Under the pieces are notes generated by a model. That model did no database searches, was not told the origin of the DNA, and was given only the letters and a program-made list of their open reading frames with translations. Shown in pieces: positions 1 to 7,590 of a stretch of 64,000 nt of DNA. The stretch spans positions 4,030,001 through 4,094,000 of the forward strand of contig OZ241749.1 in assembly GCA_965200945.1 (NCBI GenBank), read 5' to 3'. Source of the stretch: JADCRZ01 sp965200945. GTDB lineage: Bacteria; Bacteroidota; Bacteroidia; Chitinophagales; Chitinophagaceae. A program made the position numbers and the translations under genes. The stretch's first letter is position 1, and every line of letters begins with the position of its first letter.

Positions 1-72
1 TTTTAACGAATAATACTGCAAATATTTATCAAAAAGGCTTATCTTTATCCATGTTATAACATTAAACAATAA

Positions 73-699
73 ATGAATTTTATTCTCCTTAAAAGGCTGC
101 TCATTTTATCTGCGGCCACAGCGATCTTCTCTTTCAAACCTGCCCCTTCTTCCTCTGTTTCCACAAGCCCGTTGCCCCATGCCCGCCAGGCCGTTTCCAA
201 GTGGACCATCGACAAATCACGTTCTGCGGTAAAGTTCACCGTAACGCATATGGTGGTATCGGAAACCGAAGGAAGCTTCAAAAGTTTCAAAGGGACCATG
301 CAGAATACAAAGCCCGATTTTTCCGATGCGAAGATTGAGTTTTCGATCGATGTGAATTCGGTGAGTACGGAAAACGACAACCGCGACAAGCACCTGAAGG
401 GCGATGATTTTTTCAATGCGCAGAAATATCCGCAGATGAAATTCGTTAGTACTACATTCACCCCTTCGGGCGATAACAAATACAAGCTGAGCGGCAACCT
501 GACCATCCGCGACGTAACCAAACCAGTTACCTTCGATGTGGTGAGCACCGGGGCAGCCGACAAGCCGGCCTTCAAAGCCACTACCAAGATCGACCGGTTC
601 GATTATAACCTGAAATGGGACAAGATGACGGAAGCGGGCGGACTGGTGGTAAGCAAGGACGTGAGCATCGTTATAAACATTGAACTGAAGAAGGGTTGA
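73..699 (+). CDS. YceI family periplasmic protein
   Basis: A 208-residue exported protein of the YceI family, lipocalin-like beta-barrels that bind isoprenoid-type lipids in the periplasm. Residues 1-20 form a signal peptide (basic start, then LLILSAATAIFSF). The mature part opens with the family-typical 'W.ID..RSAVKFTVTHM', followed by 'DF..AKIEFSIDVNSVST', 'KHLKGDDFFNAQKYP' and 'GNLTIRDVTKPV', all hallmarks of the fold. The ATG at 73 is the only sensible start because it creates the signal peptide. A stem-loop terminator follows the stop, so it appears to be a single-gene unit. The ligand cannot be told from sequence; family assignment is firm. Confidence 0.93.
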   Translation: MNFILLKRLLILSAATAIFSFKPAPSSSVSTSPLPHARQAVSKWTIDKSRSAVKFTVTHMVVSETEGSFKSFKGTMQNTKPDFSDAKIEFSIDVNSVSTENDNRDKHLKGDDFFNAQKYPQMKFVSTTFTPSGDNKYKLSGNLTIRDVTKPVTFDVVSTGAADKPAFKATTKIDRFDYNLKWDKMTEAGGLVVSKDVSIVINIELKKG

Positions 700-721
700 T
701 TATAGTAAGCAATTTTTACAG

Positions 722-752
722 AAACCGTAACCTTACCCGTTGCGGTTTTTTG
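722..752 (+). terminator. Rho-independent terminator after YceI gene
   Basis: The arms AACCGTAAC (723-731) and GTTGCGGTT (739-747) pair with one mismatch around a 7-base loop and run into a T tract. It lies just after the YceI stop codon. Confidence 0.75.
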
Positions 753-884
753 TTTTCGTACCTTCCGCTTACAGCCCTTTCCGGTCGATGATCAAATAGA
801 CTCGGGAACAGGGTCAGATTTAGCCGGCCGGTGCCCGTCCGCTGTTTGAAATCATTTATTTTCGTATTTAATTGTGTAGTAAGA

Positions 885-2330
885 ATGAAACGGTTACTTC
901 TTTTTGCTTCTTTTCTCTGTATAAGTTTCCTGGCGGAAGCACAGACCGGTTACAATATCCGCGTCACCATCAAGCCTTACAAGAACGAGTATGTTTACCT
1001 GGGATATTACTATGGCAAACTCAAAGCCCTGGCCGATTCTACCCTGCTGAGCGTCAGCAGCACAGGCGCTTTTACCGGTAAACAGAAACTGCCGGGCGGT
1101 ATCTATTTCGTGGTCTCGCCGCGCAAAGAGATCCTGTTTGAAATGCTGCTCGACAAACAGCAGCATTTCTCTGTTGCCGCCGACACTACGGTCATGCCGT
1201 CCAGCGTCGTGTTCACGGGTTCGGAAGATAATACCATGTTCCAGGCCTATTCGAAATTTACCGGTACCAACGGACTCAAGATCAACGGGCTGCTCAATGA
1301 ACTGCGGCAGGCAAAGTCGAAACCCGACTCGGTGAGGATCAATGACCAGCTGCAGGTGTACAACAAACAGATCCAGCAGTACCGGAGCGATGTGGAGACC
1401 AAATACCCGGCCTCGATGCTCGCCATGATCTTCAAGACCATGAAAGAACCGGTGGTGCCTTCGCCCGACAAACAGCCCGGCCACAAATACGATTCGCTCT
1501 ATGCCTACCGCTATTACAAAAGCCGCTACTGGGCGGGCGTTTCCTTTGCAGACGACCGGCTGATCCGCACGCCCATCTTTGAGCCCAAGCTCGATAAATA
1601 TTATAAAGACCTGGTGGTGCCCGAACCCGATTCGCTGAACAGGGAGATAGACCTCATGCTCCTGAAAGCGCAGCCCAACAAGGAGATGTTCAAATACATG
1701 CTCACCTACTTCGTGCAGAAATACATCAACCCCGAATTCATGGGACAGGATGCGGTGTTCGTGCACCTGTTCGAGCGCTACATCAACGATAACAAGGAGG
1801 TGGACTGGTTCACGGAACAATACAAAAAGTACATGTTTGAAAGGGCGTACAGTTTGATGGCCAACCTGATCGGTGTGCCTGCCTCCAACATGGAACTGGT
1901 TGACACGGCGGGCAAGCTAACACCCTTGTATGGGGTGCAGGGTCCATTCACCGTGGTCTGTTTCTGGGATGCCACCTGCAGCCATTGCAAGGAGACCGTT
2001 CCAAAAGTGGATTCCATCTTCCAGGCCAAATGGCGGAAGCAGGGCATCCAGCTGTATGGGGTGATGGTCGACGGCGGGAAGGATGCCTGGATGACCTACC
2101 TGCATGAAAACAAACTGCCGGGCTGGATCCATGTGTATGAAACGCAGGCGCAGAGAGATTCAGGCTACGCTGCCGGCAAACCCAATTTCAGGCAGCTCTA
2201 CGATGTTTCGCAGACACCGCTTTTATATTTGCTCGACAAAGACAAAAGGATCATCGCCAAAAAGCTCAGTTACCAGCAGATCGATGAGATCATAGACCTG
2301 AAATCGAAGACGGCGAAGTCGGGCAAATAA
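885..2330 (+). CDS. TlpA-like thiol-disulfide protein (DUF4369-DUF5106-thioredoxin fold)
   Basis: A 481-residue exported protein. A signal peptide (MKRLLLFASFLCISFLAEAQ) precedes an N-terminal DUF4369-like beta domain (about 25-130), a DUF5106-like helical middle (about 190-310) and a C-terminal AhpC/TSA-type thioredoxin fold (about 325-480). The redox motif is CSHC at about 365-368 in 'WDATCSHCKETVP', and a cis-proline region appears as 'SQTPLLYLLD'. Such proteins are thought to keep periplasmic thiols reduced or to help cytochrome c maturation; the substrate is unknown. An in-frame ATG at 831 would add 18 residues, but the ATG at 885 starts an ideal signal peptide. It sits 50 bp upstream of a parvulin isomerase, suggesting a shared envelope-folding role. 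Confidence 0.88.
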   Translation: MKRLLLFASFLCISFLAEAQTGYNIRVTIKPYKNEYVYLGYYYGKLKALADSTLLSVSSTGAFTGKQKLPGGIYFVVSPRKEILFEMLLDKQQHFSVAADTTVMPSSVVFTGSEDNTMFQAYSKFTGTNGLKINGLLNELRQAKSKPDSVRINDQLQVYNKQIQQYRSDVETKYPASMLAMIFKTMKEPVVPSPDKQPGHKYDSLYAYRYYKSRYWAGVSFADDRLIRTPIFEPKLDKYYKDLVVPEPDSLNREIDLMLLKAQPNKEMFKYMLTYFVQKYINPEFMGQDAVFVHLFERYINDNKEVDWFTEQYKKYMFERAYSLMANLIGVPASNMELVDTAGKLTPLYGVQGPFTVVCFWDATCSHCKETVPKVDSIFQAKWRKQGIQLYGVMVDGGKDAWMTYLHENKLPGWIHVYETQAQRDSGYAAGKPNFRQLYDVSQTPLLYLLDKDKRIIAKKLSYQQIDEIIDLKSKTAKSGK

Positions 2331-2380
2331 TACTGGATGAGGCTTCCCGGTGTGAATGATTTCTTACTTACTACTATCGT

Positions 2381-4312
2381 ATGAAAAGCATTGTATGGTT
2401 GATATGGTTGTTCGTTATACACGGTTCCCTGCTGCATGCGCAAACCCTTTTTACCTATGGCGGACGGCCGGTCAGCAAAGAAGAGTTCCGGAAAGCGTTC
2501 CTGAAAAATAACACCAAGAAAGAATTTACCGAACAGGATTACCGCGACTACCTGGAGTTGTATATCCGCTTCAAACTGAAAGTGCAGGCGGCCCTCGACC
2601 GGAAGCTCGACACGCTGTCGTCGCAGAAAGCCGAAACCAACGAGTTCCGCAGCCAGGTGATCGAAGAGTTCCTGAACGATCCGGCCAGCTTCAACAAGCT
2701 GGTGAAGGAAGCCTTTGAGAGAAGCCGGAAGGATATTCACGTGGCGCATATTTATATGCCGCTGAAGATAGTTGCTGGGTATGGAACGGTCTCTGGAAAA
2801 AAGTATATTGATGAAGCATACAGAGATCTGACGCTGCATGGCAAGCTGAAAGAGAGCCTTTCCGATCGTTCGCCCGACACCACTGTCAAAGTCAATGAAC
2901 AGGATATGGGCTGGCTCACTGTTTTCACCCTGCCTTATGAGTTCGAGAACATTGTTTACGGGCTTTCGCCGGGCAAGTTTTCAAAGCCTTATGAAAGCAA
3001 GATCGGTTATCACATCTTCCGGAATTTAGGCGAACGCAAAGCGACAGGCAAAATAAAAGCCGCACAGATCCTGCTGGCTTTTCCTCCCGACCCTGCAGAA
3101 GCCGTACAAAACCGCATCCGTCAGAAAGCCGATTCCATTTACAGTGCGCTCGCAAAAGGCGCTTCCTTTACTGAGCTGGTCGCAAAATATTCAGACGACA
3201 GAACTACGAAGCCTGCAAACGGCGAGCTGCCCGAGTTCGGACCGGGACAATATGACCAGCATTTCGACAGCGCCGTTTTTGCGCTCCAAAAACCCGGCAC
3301 TTACACCCGCCCAATCCGCACTTCTTTCGGCTATCATATTGTGCGGTTGCTCGATCGCATTCCGGTCAACACCGACTCTTCCAACCCCGAAGCAATGGCC
3401 GCCCTGAAGCAGCAGGTGCAAGCCGATCCGCGGATGGAAGTGGCCAGGCAGGCGGCCCGGGCCGGCATGTTCACAAAAACAGGTTTCCGGAAAACCGCGA
3501 TCGATCCGGATCTTCTATCCAGGTATACAGACAGTGCCCTCCGCGGCGCTTCCTCTTCCGCCATCACCGGCCAGACCGTGCTCTTCTCCTTTGAAAAAGA
3601 AAAAGTAAATGCAGCCGACTGGATCAAATACCTGCAGGCCATCGGTGGCATGCAGGCCCGCAACGCAGGCAAGACCTGGGAAGACCTGCTGAAGCAGTTC
3701 GCAGATTTCCGCCTCGAGCAGTATTACCGCACCCACCTCGAAGAATACAATTCTGCTTTTGCCGCACAGATGAAAGAGGTGAGGGAAGGCAATCTTTATT
3801 TCGAGGTCATGCAGCAGAATGTATGGCAGAAAGCAGCCACCGACACTGTGGGTTTACTGAATTATTACAACCAGCACAAAACGAATTACTGGTGGGAGCC
3901 CAGCGCCGATGCCCTTCTGTTCACCTGTGGAGATTCCGCCACAGCCTATGTGCTGCGTTCGAAACTGGAGAAGGATGTAAAGGACTGGAGAAGGGTGGTA
4001 CAGCAGTACGGAGATGCCGTGCAGTCGGATTCTGAACGGTTCGAGCTAACGCAACTGCCTGTAGCACAACCTGCATCGCTTCGTGTAAATCAATTGACGG
4101 TGCCCCGCAAAGGCTCAGCCGAAAATCCTTCTTATTCATTTGCCTACATCACGCACATATACTCCGTCAGATCACCCCGCAATTTTAACGATTCGAAAGG
4201 CTTCGTTTTGAACGATTACCAGTCTGAACTGGAAGACAAATGGATCGTTTCATTGAAAGGCAGGTACCCCGTAAAAGTAGATGAAACGGTGCTGCGTTCT
4301 TTATGGAAGTAA
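2381..4312 (+). CDS. Periplasmic parvulin-type peptidyl-prolyl isomerase (SurA-like)
   Basis: A 643-residue exported folding factor with a signal peptide (about 1-21, ending HAQ). Two parvulin (PpiC) domains follow one another, roughly 125-220 ('DIHVAHIYMPL' to 'KIGYHIFRN') and 225-335 ('KAAQILLAF' to 'SFGYHIVRLLD'). The second shows the usual 'F..LV.KYSDD' and 'GELPEFGPGQ' pattern. The rest is a helical chaperone-like region of no recognised family. Two tandem PpiC domains recall SurA, which escorts outer-membrane proteins; the longer C-terminus is typical of Bacteroidota relatives. It is probably co-transcribed with the TlpA-like gene 50 bp upstream. Confidence 0.9.
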   Translation: MKSIVWLIWLFVIHGSLLHAQTLFTYGGRPVSKEEFRKAFLKNNTKKEFTEQDYRDYLELYIRFKLKVQAALDRKLDTLSSQKAETNEFRSQVIEEFLNDPASFNKLVKEAFERSRKDIHVAHIYMPLKIVAGYGTVSGKKYIDEAYRDLTLHGKLKESLSDRSPDTTVKVNEQDMGWLTVFTLPYEFENIVYGLSPGKFSKPYESKIGYHIFRNLGERKATGKIKAAQILLAFPPDPAEAVQNRIRQKADSIYSALAKGASFTELVAKYSDDRTTKPANGELPEFGPGQYDQHFDSAVFALQKPGTYTRPIRTSFGYHIVRLLDRIPVNTDSSNPEAMAALKQQVQADPRMEVARQAARAGMFTKTGFRKTAIDPDLLSRYTDSALRGASSSAITGQTVLFSFEKEKVNAADWIKYLQAIGGMQARNAGKTWEDLLKQFADFRLEQYYRTHLEEYNSAFAAQMKEVREGNLYFEVMQQNVWQKAATDTVGLLNYYNQHKTNYWWEPSADALLFTCGDSATAYVLRSKLEKDVKDWRRVVQQYGDAVQSDSERFELTQLPVAQPASLRVNQLTVPRKGSAENPSYSFAYITHIYSVRSPRNFNDSKGFVLNDYQSELEDKWIVSLKGRYPVKVDETVLRSLWK

Positions 4313-4394
4313 GCTTCTGTTAAAAAAATCAGGTCTCTTATTTAATCATGGTGCTGGCATAAAATATGCCTCCACCCAGTAAAACTTTTTAACC

Positions 4395-5087
4395 ATGATC
4401 AGACGAGCAATCCTCTTTCTAGCCGTAGTGTTTTCAGTTTCAGCTGCCTCTGCCCAGGAAGCCGGTTTCTTTGTGAAAGCCGGTGTAAACAGCGCCAATG
4501 TTTCCATCACCGACAATGGAAAATACGACAATGCAAATGCGCTCACCAGTTTTCATGCAGGCGTTATGGCCGACCTTCCGCTGTCTAAATTTTTCTCCGT
4601 GCAGCCCGGTCTGCTCTTCACCGGTAAAGGCACCAAGACCGAAAAAGGCAAGCCGACCGATGCCAGTTATTTTAAGGCAACCACCAATCCCTACTACATC
4701 GAGTTACCCGTGAACCTGATCGCCAAGATCCCCCTGCTCTCCGACGAATCCAATGTATTCTTTGGCGCGGGCCCGTACATCGCTGCCGGCATAGCAGGAA
4801 AGAACAAAGCGGAAGGCAAGATCTTCAACGCCAACTTCAGCTATACCAACAACATCAAGTTCAGCAACGACGACCCCACCACCACCAACTACCAGGAAGG
4901 CGCCGGCATCAACGTAATGAGACGCTTCGACTACGGCCTGAACGCCACAGCGGGCCTGCAGTTCAGCTCCTTCATCGTGTCCATAAACTACGGCTACGGC
5001 CTCGCCAAACTCACCTCCACCTCCGCCAACAACAACGACAACAACAAACACCGCGTATTAGGCCTATCCGTAGGAGTAAGATTGTAA
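4395..5087 (+). CDS. Outer-membrane beta-barrel protein (PorT/OmpW-like)
   Basis: A 230-residue exported protein with a signal peptide (about 1-20, 'AVVFSVSAASAQ') and a small beta-barrel. It has the family start 'GFFVKAGVNSANVSI', alternating amphipathic strands, and 'FFSVQPGLLFTGKG' and 'YYIELPVNLIAK', both typical of the PorT/outer-membrane beta-barrel-2 family of Bacteroidota. The last strand ends in L (VLGLSVGVRL), as usual for recognition by the barrel assembly machinery. Function is unknown. Gene-free palindromic DNA follows. The 3' third is noticeably rich in C on the coding strand. Confidence 0.88.
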   Translation: MIRRAILFLAVVFSVSAASAQEAGFFVKAGVNSANVSITDNGKYDNANALTSFHAGVMADLPLSKFFSVQPGLLFTGKGTKTEKGKPTDASYFKATTNPYYIELPVNLIAKIPLLSDESNVFFGAGPYIAAGIAGKNKAEGKIFNANFSYTNNIKFSNDDPTTTNYQEGAGINVMRRFDYGLNATAGLQFSSFIVSINYGYGLAKLTSTSANNNDNNKHRVLGLSVGVRL

Positions 5088-5123
5088 AAAGAATCCATAA
5101 GTTCTCTCAGCATATAAAACCGC

Positions 5124-5365
5124 AACGCCACGGCCCCAAGCCGTGGCGCTTGTCATTAAGGTTGCACCAAAGAGCATCAGGCGTTCCTATCCGGAACGCA
5201 AGAAAATAAAATCCGAGTGCTACCCACCAGGCGTTCCTCGCGGAACGCAGTCTCCAACACAAAATCCTGCAATTCAGAGATGCGAAGCATCGGGCCTCTA
5301 CCGAAAGCGGTCAACCATCTCTCTAAATAAATTCACAACGCCACGGCTCATAGCCGTGGCGCTTG
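5124..5365. repeat. Cluster of short palindromic repeats (A-B-B-C-A)
   Basis: Two copies of a hairpin with identical 9-bp arms CGCCACGGC/GCCGTGGCG occur at 5126-5148 and 5339-5361; their loops differ (cccaa, tcata) but the flanks match (AA before, CTTG after). Between them are two copies of GCGTTCC/GGAACGC (5181-5199 and 5231-5248), both preceded by CAG, and a small GATGC-gaa-GCATC hairpin (5279-5291). Arms conserved while loops vary points to selection on the fold or to REP-type spread. Confidence 0.85.
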
Positions 5366-5442
5366 CATATAAACATTCTCCTAAAAGATAACATCACCCC
5401 ATCAACCCCTCGGACCTATGCCCCATACCGGTGCGTTGCAGA

Positions 5443-5527
5443 GGCGCCTCTTTTGGTTCGGTGCCGCGCGAAGCGCCGGCATTGCAAGCCCTGCGCAGCA
5501 GGCTTGCAAAGAAGCAAAAGGAGCGCC
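5443..5527. repeat. Multi-arm inverted repeat, possible structured RNA or REP element
   Basis: The outer arms GGCGCCTCTTTTG (5443-5455) and CAAAAGGAGCGCC (5515-5527) pair at 11 of 13 positions. They enclose a perfect 9-bp hairpin, TTGCAAGCC (5482-5490) with GGCTTGCAA (5501-5509), and a GC-rich mini-hairpin around 5464-5480. It lies about 65 bp beyond the metF stop on the opposite side of any coding sequence. It could be a metF terminator remnant, a mobile repeat or a small RNA. Confidence 0.55.
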
Positions 5528-5592
5528 GAAGCAACCACCCACAACCGGCAGGAAACTTGGAAGCCCACACAGTAACAGCCCGCCGCAAGCCA

Positions 5593-6546
5593 TCACGCCA
5601 ACTCCTTCACCACATTCCAGATCACCTTCGGTTTGCCGAGTGTATAGTAATGCAGCACGGGCACACCGAATTGTTTCAGCTCCCGGCTTTGCTGAACCAG
5701 CCATTCTGTTCCTACTTTCTCCACTTCCTCATCGGTCTTGCATTTCATGATGTTGAGGGAGAGCTCATTGGGGATATCCACATGAAATATTTTCGGCAGG
5801 ATGTTGAGCTGCTTTTTGTTGGTGATCGGCTTCAATCCCGGAATGATCGGGATCTCAATGCCGTTGCTCCGGCACATCTTTACGAAATCGAAATATTTCT
5901 GGTTGTTGAAGAACATCTGCGTCATGATGTATTCGGCGCCTGCTTCCACTTTGGCCTTCAGGTAGGTCATGTCTGTTTCCAGGTTCGGCGCTTCGAAATG
6001 TTTTTCTGGGTAGCCGGCAATGCCGATGCAGAAATCGGTTTTGCCGCCGTTCTTGATGTCTTCTTCCAGGTAAAGTCCGTGGTTGAGGTGGGCTACCTGT
6101 TTGAGCAGGTCGAGTGCGTACCTGTTACCATCCGGTTCGGGTTCGAAGAAGGCTTCGTTCTTGGGGGCGTCGCCTCTCAGCACCAGTACGTTGTTGATGC
6201 CCAGGAAGTTCAGGTCGATGAGCGCGTCTTCGGTTTCCCTTCTGGAGAAGCCGCCGCAGATGAGGTGAGGCACCGCATCGACCTGGTAATGATTTTTGAT
6301 GGCTGCGCAGATGCCTACCGTGCCGGGCCGCTTCCTGACTTCCACTTTTTCGAAGGTGCCGTCGGCCTTTTTCTTGAACATGGTTTCACTGCGGTGATAG
6401 GTCACATTGATAAAAGAAGGCTTGAACTCCATCAGGGGATCCAGGTGATCGTAAATGGCCGACATGGTTTTCCCTTTCAGCGGAGGCAATATTTCAAAGG
6501 AGACCAGGCACTCTTTTGCGTTCCGTATATGTTCTATTACTTTCAT
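5593..6546 (-). CDS. metF: Methylenetetrahydrofolate reductase
   Basis: A 317-residue cytosolic flavoenzyme that reduces 5,10-methylene-THF to 5-methyl-THF, the methyl donor for methionine synthesis. Family signatures: 'VSFEILPPLKG' near the start (catalytic Glu), 'FINVTYH', 'IDLNFLGINNVLVLRGDAP', 'GGKTDFCIGIAGYPEKH' and 'EYIMTQMFFNNQKYFDFV'. The length fits the bacterial MetF form without a regulatory domain. The start is the ATG at 6546; an upstream TTG at 6549 is possible but less likely. A perfect -7 element (TAAGTTTG on the minus strand) lies 16 bp upstream. It stands alone, divergent from lptB. Confidence 0.96.
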   Translation of the reverse strand: MKVIEHIRNAKECLVSFEILPPLKGKTMSAIYDHLDPLMEFKPSFINVTYHRSETMFKKKADGTFEKVEVRKRPGTVGICAAIKNHYQVDAVPHLICGGFSRRETEDALIDLNFLGINNVLVLRGDAPKNEAFFEPEPDGNRYALDLLKQVAHLNHGLYLEEDIKNGGKTDFCIGIAGYPEKHFEAPNLETDMTYLKAKVEAGAEYIMTQMFFNNQKYFDFVKMCRSNGIEIPIIPGLKPITNKKQLNILPKIFHVDIPNELSLNIMKCKTDEEVEKVGTEWLVQQSRELKQFGVPVLHYYTLGKPKVIWNVVKELA

Positions 6547-6562
6547 CAATTGAATATTCCCA

Positions 6563-6570
6563 CAAACTTA
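6563..6570 (-). promoter_or_regulatory. -7 promoter element of metF
   Basis: On the minus strand this reads TAAGTTTG, a full match to the Bacteroidota -7 consensus TAnnTTTG, 16 bp before the metF ATG. No clear TTTG -33 element is visible at the expected distance. Confidence 0.6.
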
Positions 6571-6656
6571 GCCAAAAGAGGGGAAAAAGCTGGTTTCAGG
6601 CAGACACGGTATGTGTGGGCCATTGTAGCACAGGATCGGTTCATGGAGGAGATGTG

Positions 6657-6673
6657 AGGCATCGCGTCTCTAC
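6657..6673. repeat. REP-like half element (GAGACG family)
   Basis: AGGCATCGCGTCTCTAC matches in style the GTAGAGACGTGATGCATCGCG string at 37233-37253: both contain GCATCGCG next to GAGACG/CGTCTC. It appears to be a single arm of the same repeat family, lying between the divergent metF and lptB promoters. Confidence 0.5.
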
Positions 6674-6720
6674 TCGCTCGTTTTTACCATATGCATAACA
6701 CTACTTCCACCGGGTTGCGG

Positions 6721-6728
6721 TATTTTTG
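6721..6728 (+). promoter_or_regulatory. -7 promoter element of lptB
   Basis: TATTTTTG is an exact TAnnTTTG match. It overlaps an in-frame TTG at 6726, so that codon cannot be inside the transcript; the next TTG, at 6744, becomes the likely start. Confidence 0.65.
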
Positions 6729-6743
6729 TTTAAAACCGATCCC

Positions 6744-7523
6744 TTGAGTTTACTTATCCATACCGACAACCTGGTCAAGAAGTACCGGAACCGTACCGTG
6801 GTGAACAATGTTTCCATCCGCGTAGAGCAAGGTGAGATCGTGGGACTGCTCGGTCCGAACGGCGCCGGAAAAACAACGACCTTTTACATGGTGGTCGGAC
6901 TGATCAAACCCGATACGGGGAAAGTTTTCCTGAACGACAACGATATCACCGCCATGGCCATGTACAAAAGGTCGCAGCAGGGGATCGGATACCTGCCGCA
7001 AGAAGCCTCCGTTTTCAGAAAGCTGACGGTGGAAGAGAACATCGCCGCGGTGCTCGAGATGACCAAGCTCACCCGAAAAGAGCAGAAAGCCAAAGTAGAA
7101 GAACTGCTCGACGAATTTCACCTGCATCACGTACGGAAGAACAACGGCGACAGCCTGAGCGGTGGTGAAAGAAGGCGCACCGAAATAGCTCGGGCACTGG
7201 CCGTAAACCCCAGATTCATTCTGCTCGACGAGCCCTTTGCCGGCGTCGACCCCATTGCGGTGGAAGACATCCAGACGGTCGTTGCCCGCCTGAAACATAA
7301 AAATATCGGCATCCTGATCACCGATCACAACGTGAACGAAACATTATCTATCTGCGACAGGGCCTATTTGTTGATAGAAGGCAGTATCTTTAAACATGGC
7401 ACAGCTGAAGAACTGGCTTCAGACGAACATGTAAGGCGTTTATATCTTGGCCGGAACTTTGAACTAAAAAGAAAGGACTACCTGTTGCAAAAGACCGAAC
7501 CTGACAGCAACCAGGCATTCTGA
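6744..7523 (+). CDS. lptB: LPS export ABC transporter ATP-binding protein
   Basis: A 259-residue ATPase that drives lipopolysaccharide extraction from the inner membrane with LptFG. Walker A is GPNGAGKTT, the Q-loop lies in 'GIGYLPQEASVFRKLTVEEN' (the LptB-typical sequence), the signature is LSGGERRR, Walker B is 'FILLDEPFAGVDP', and the switch His is in 'ITDHNVNET'. The start is a TTG at 6744 (SLLIHTDNLVKKY). The frame opens six codons earlier with another TTG, but that one overlaps the -7 box. The C-terminus runs about 20 residues past the usual LptB end. No lptA, C, F or G gene is adjacent. Confidence 0.93.
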   Translation: MSLLIHTDNLVKKYRNRTVVNNVSIRVEQGEIVGLLGPNGAGKTTTFYMVVGLIKPDTGKVFLNDNDITAMAMYKRSQQGIGYLPQEASVFRKLTVEENIAAVLEMTKLTRKEQKAKVEELLDEFHLHHVRKNNGDSLSGGERRRTEIARALAVNPRFILLDEPFAGVDPIAVEDIQTVVARLKHKNIGILITDHNVNETLSICDRAYLLIEGSIFKHGTAEELASDEHVRRLYLGRNFELKRKDYLLQKTEPDSNQAF

Positions 7524-7590
7524 CCCGATCCTTTATCCCTGCAAAGCCGAAGATTCCATCATTCTTCGTTTAATCCACTGCAACAATGCC

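Larger units (their letters stand above)
5088..5592. other. Gene-free, palindrome-rich intergenic region
   Basis: This stretch lies between the convergent beta-barrel and metF genes. I see no credible gene; the open frames here are short and run through the palindromes. It holds a set of short inverted repeats (5124-5365) and a larger multi-arm inverted repeat (5443-5527), listed separately. Confidence 0.8.

Noticed and set aside
5124..5365. Palindrome cluster considered as a CRISPR array
   Set aside because: Repeats are few, of two different types, not evenly spaced, and no cas genes are present.
5143..5391. Small frames through the palindrome cluster at 5.1-5.4 kb
   Set aside because: Their sequence is fixed by the inverted repeats, so they are not evidence of protein coding.
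5431..6657. A 408-codon plus-strand frame opposite metF
   Set aside because: Shadow of metF extended through the palindromic region; no start signal or homology features.
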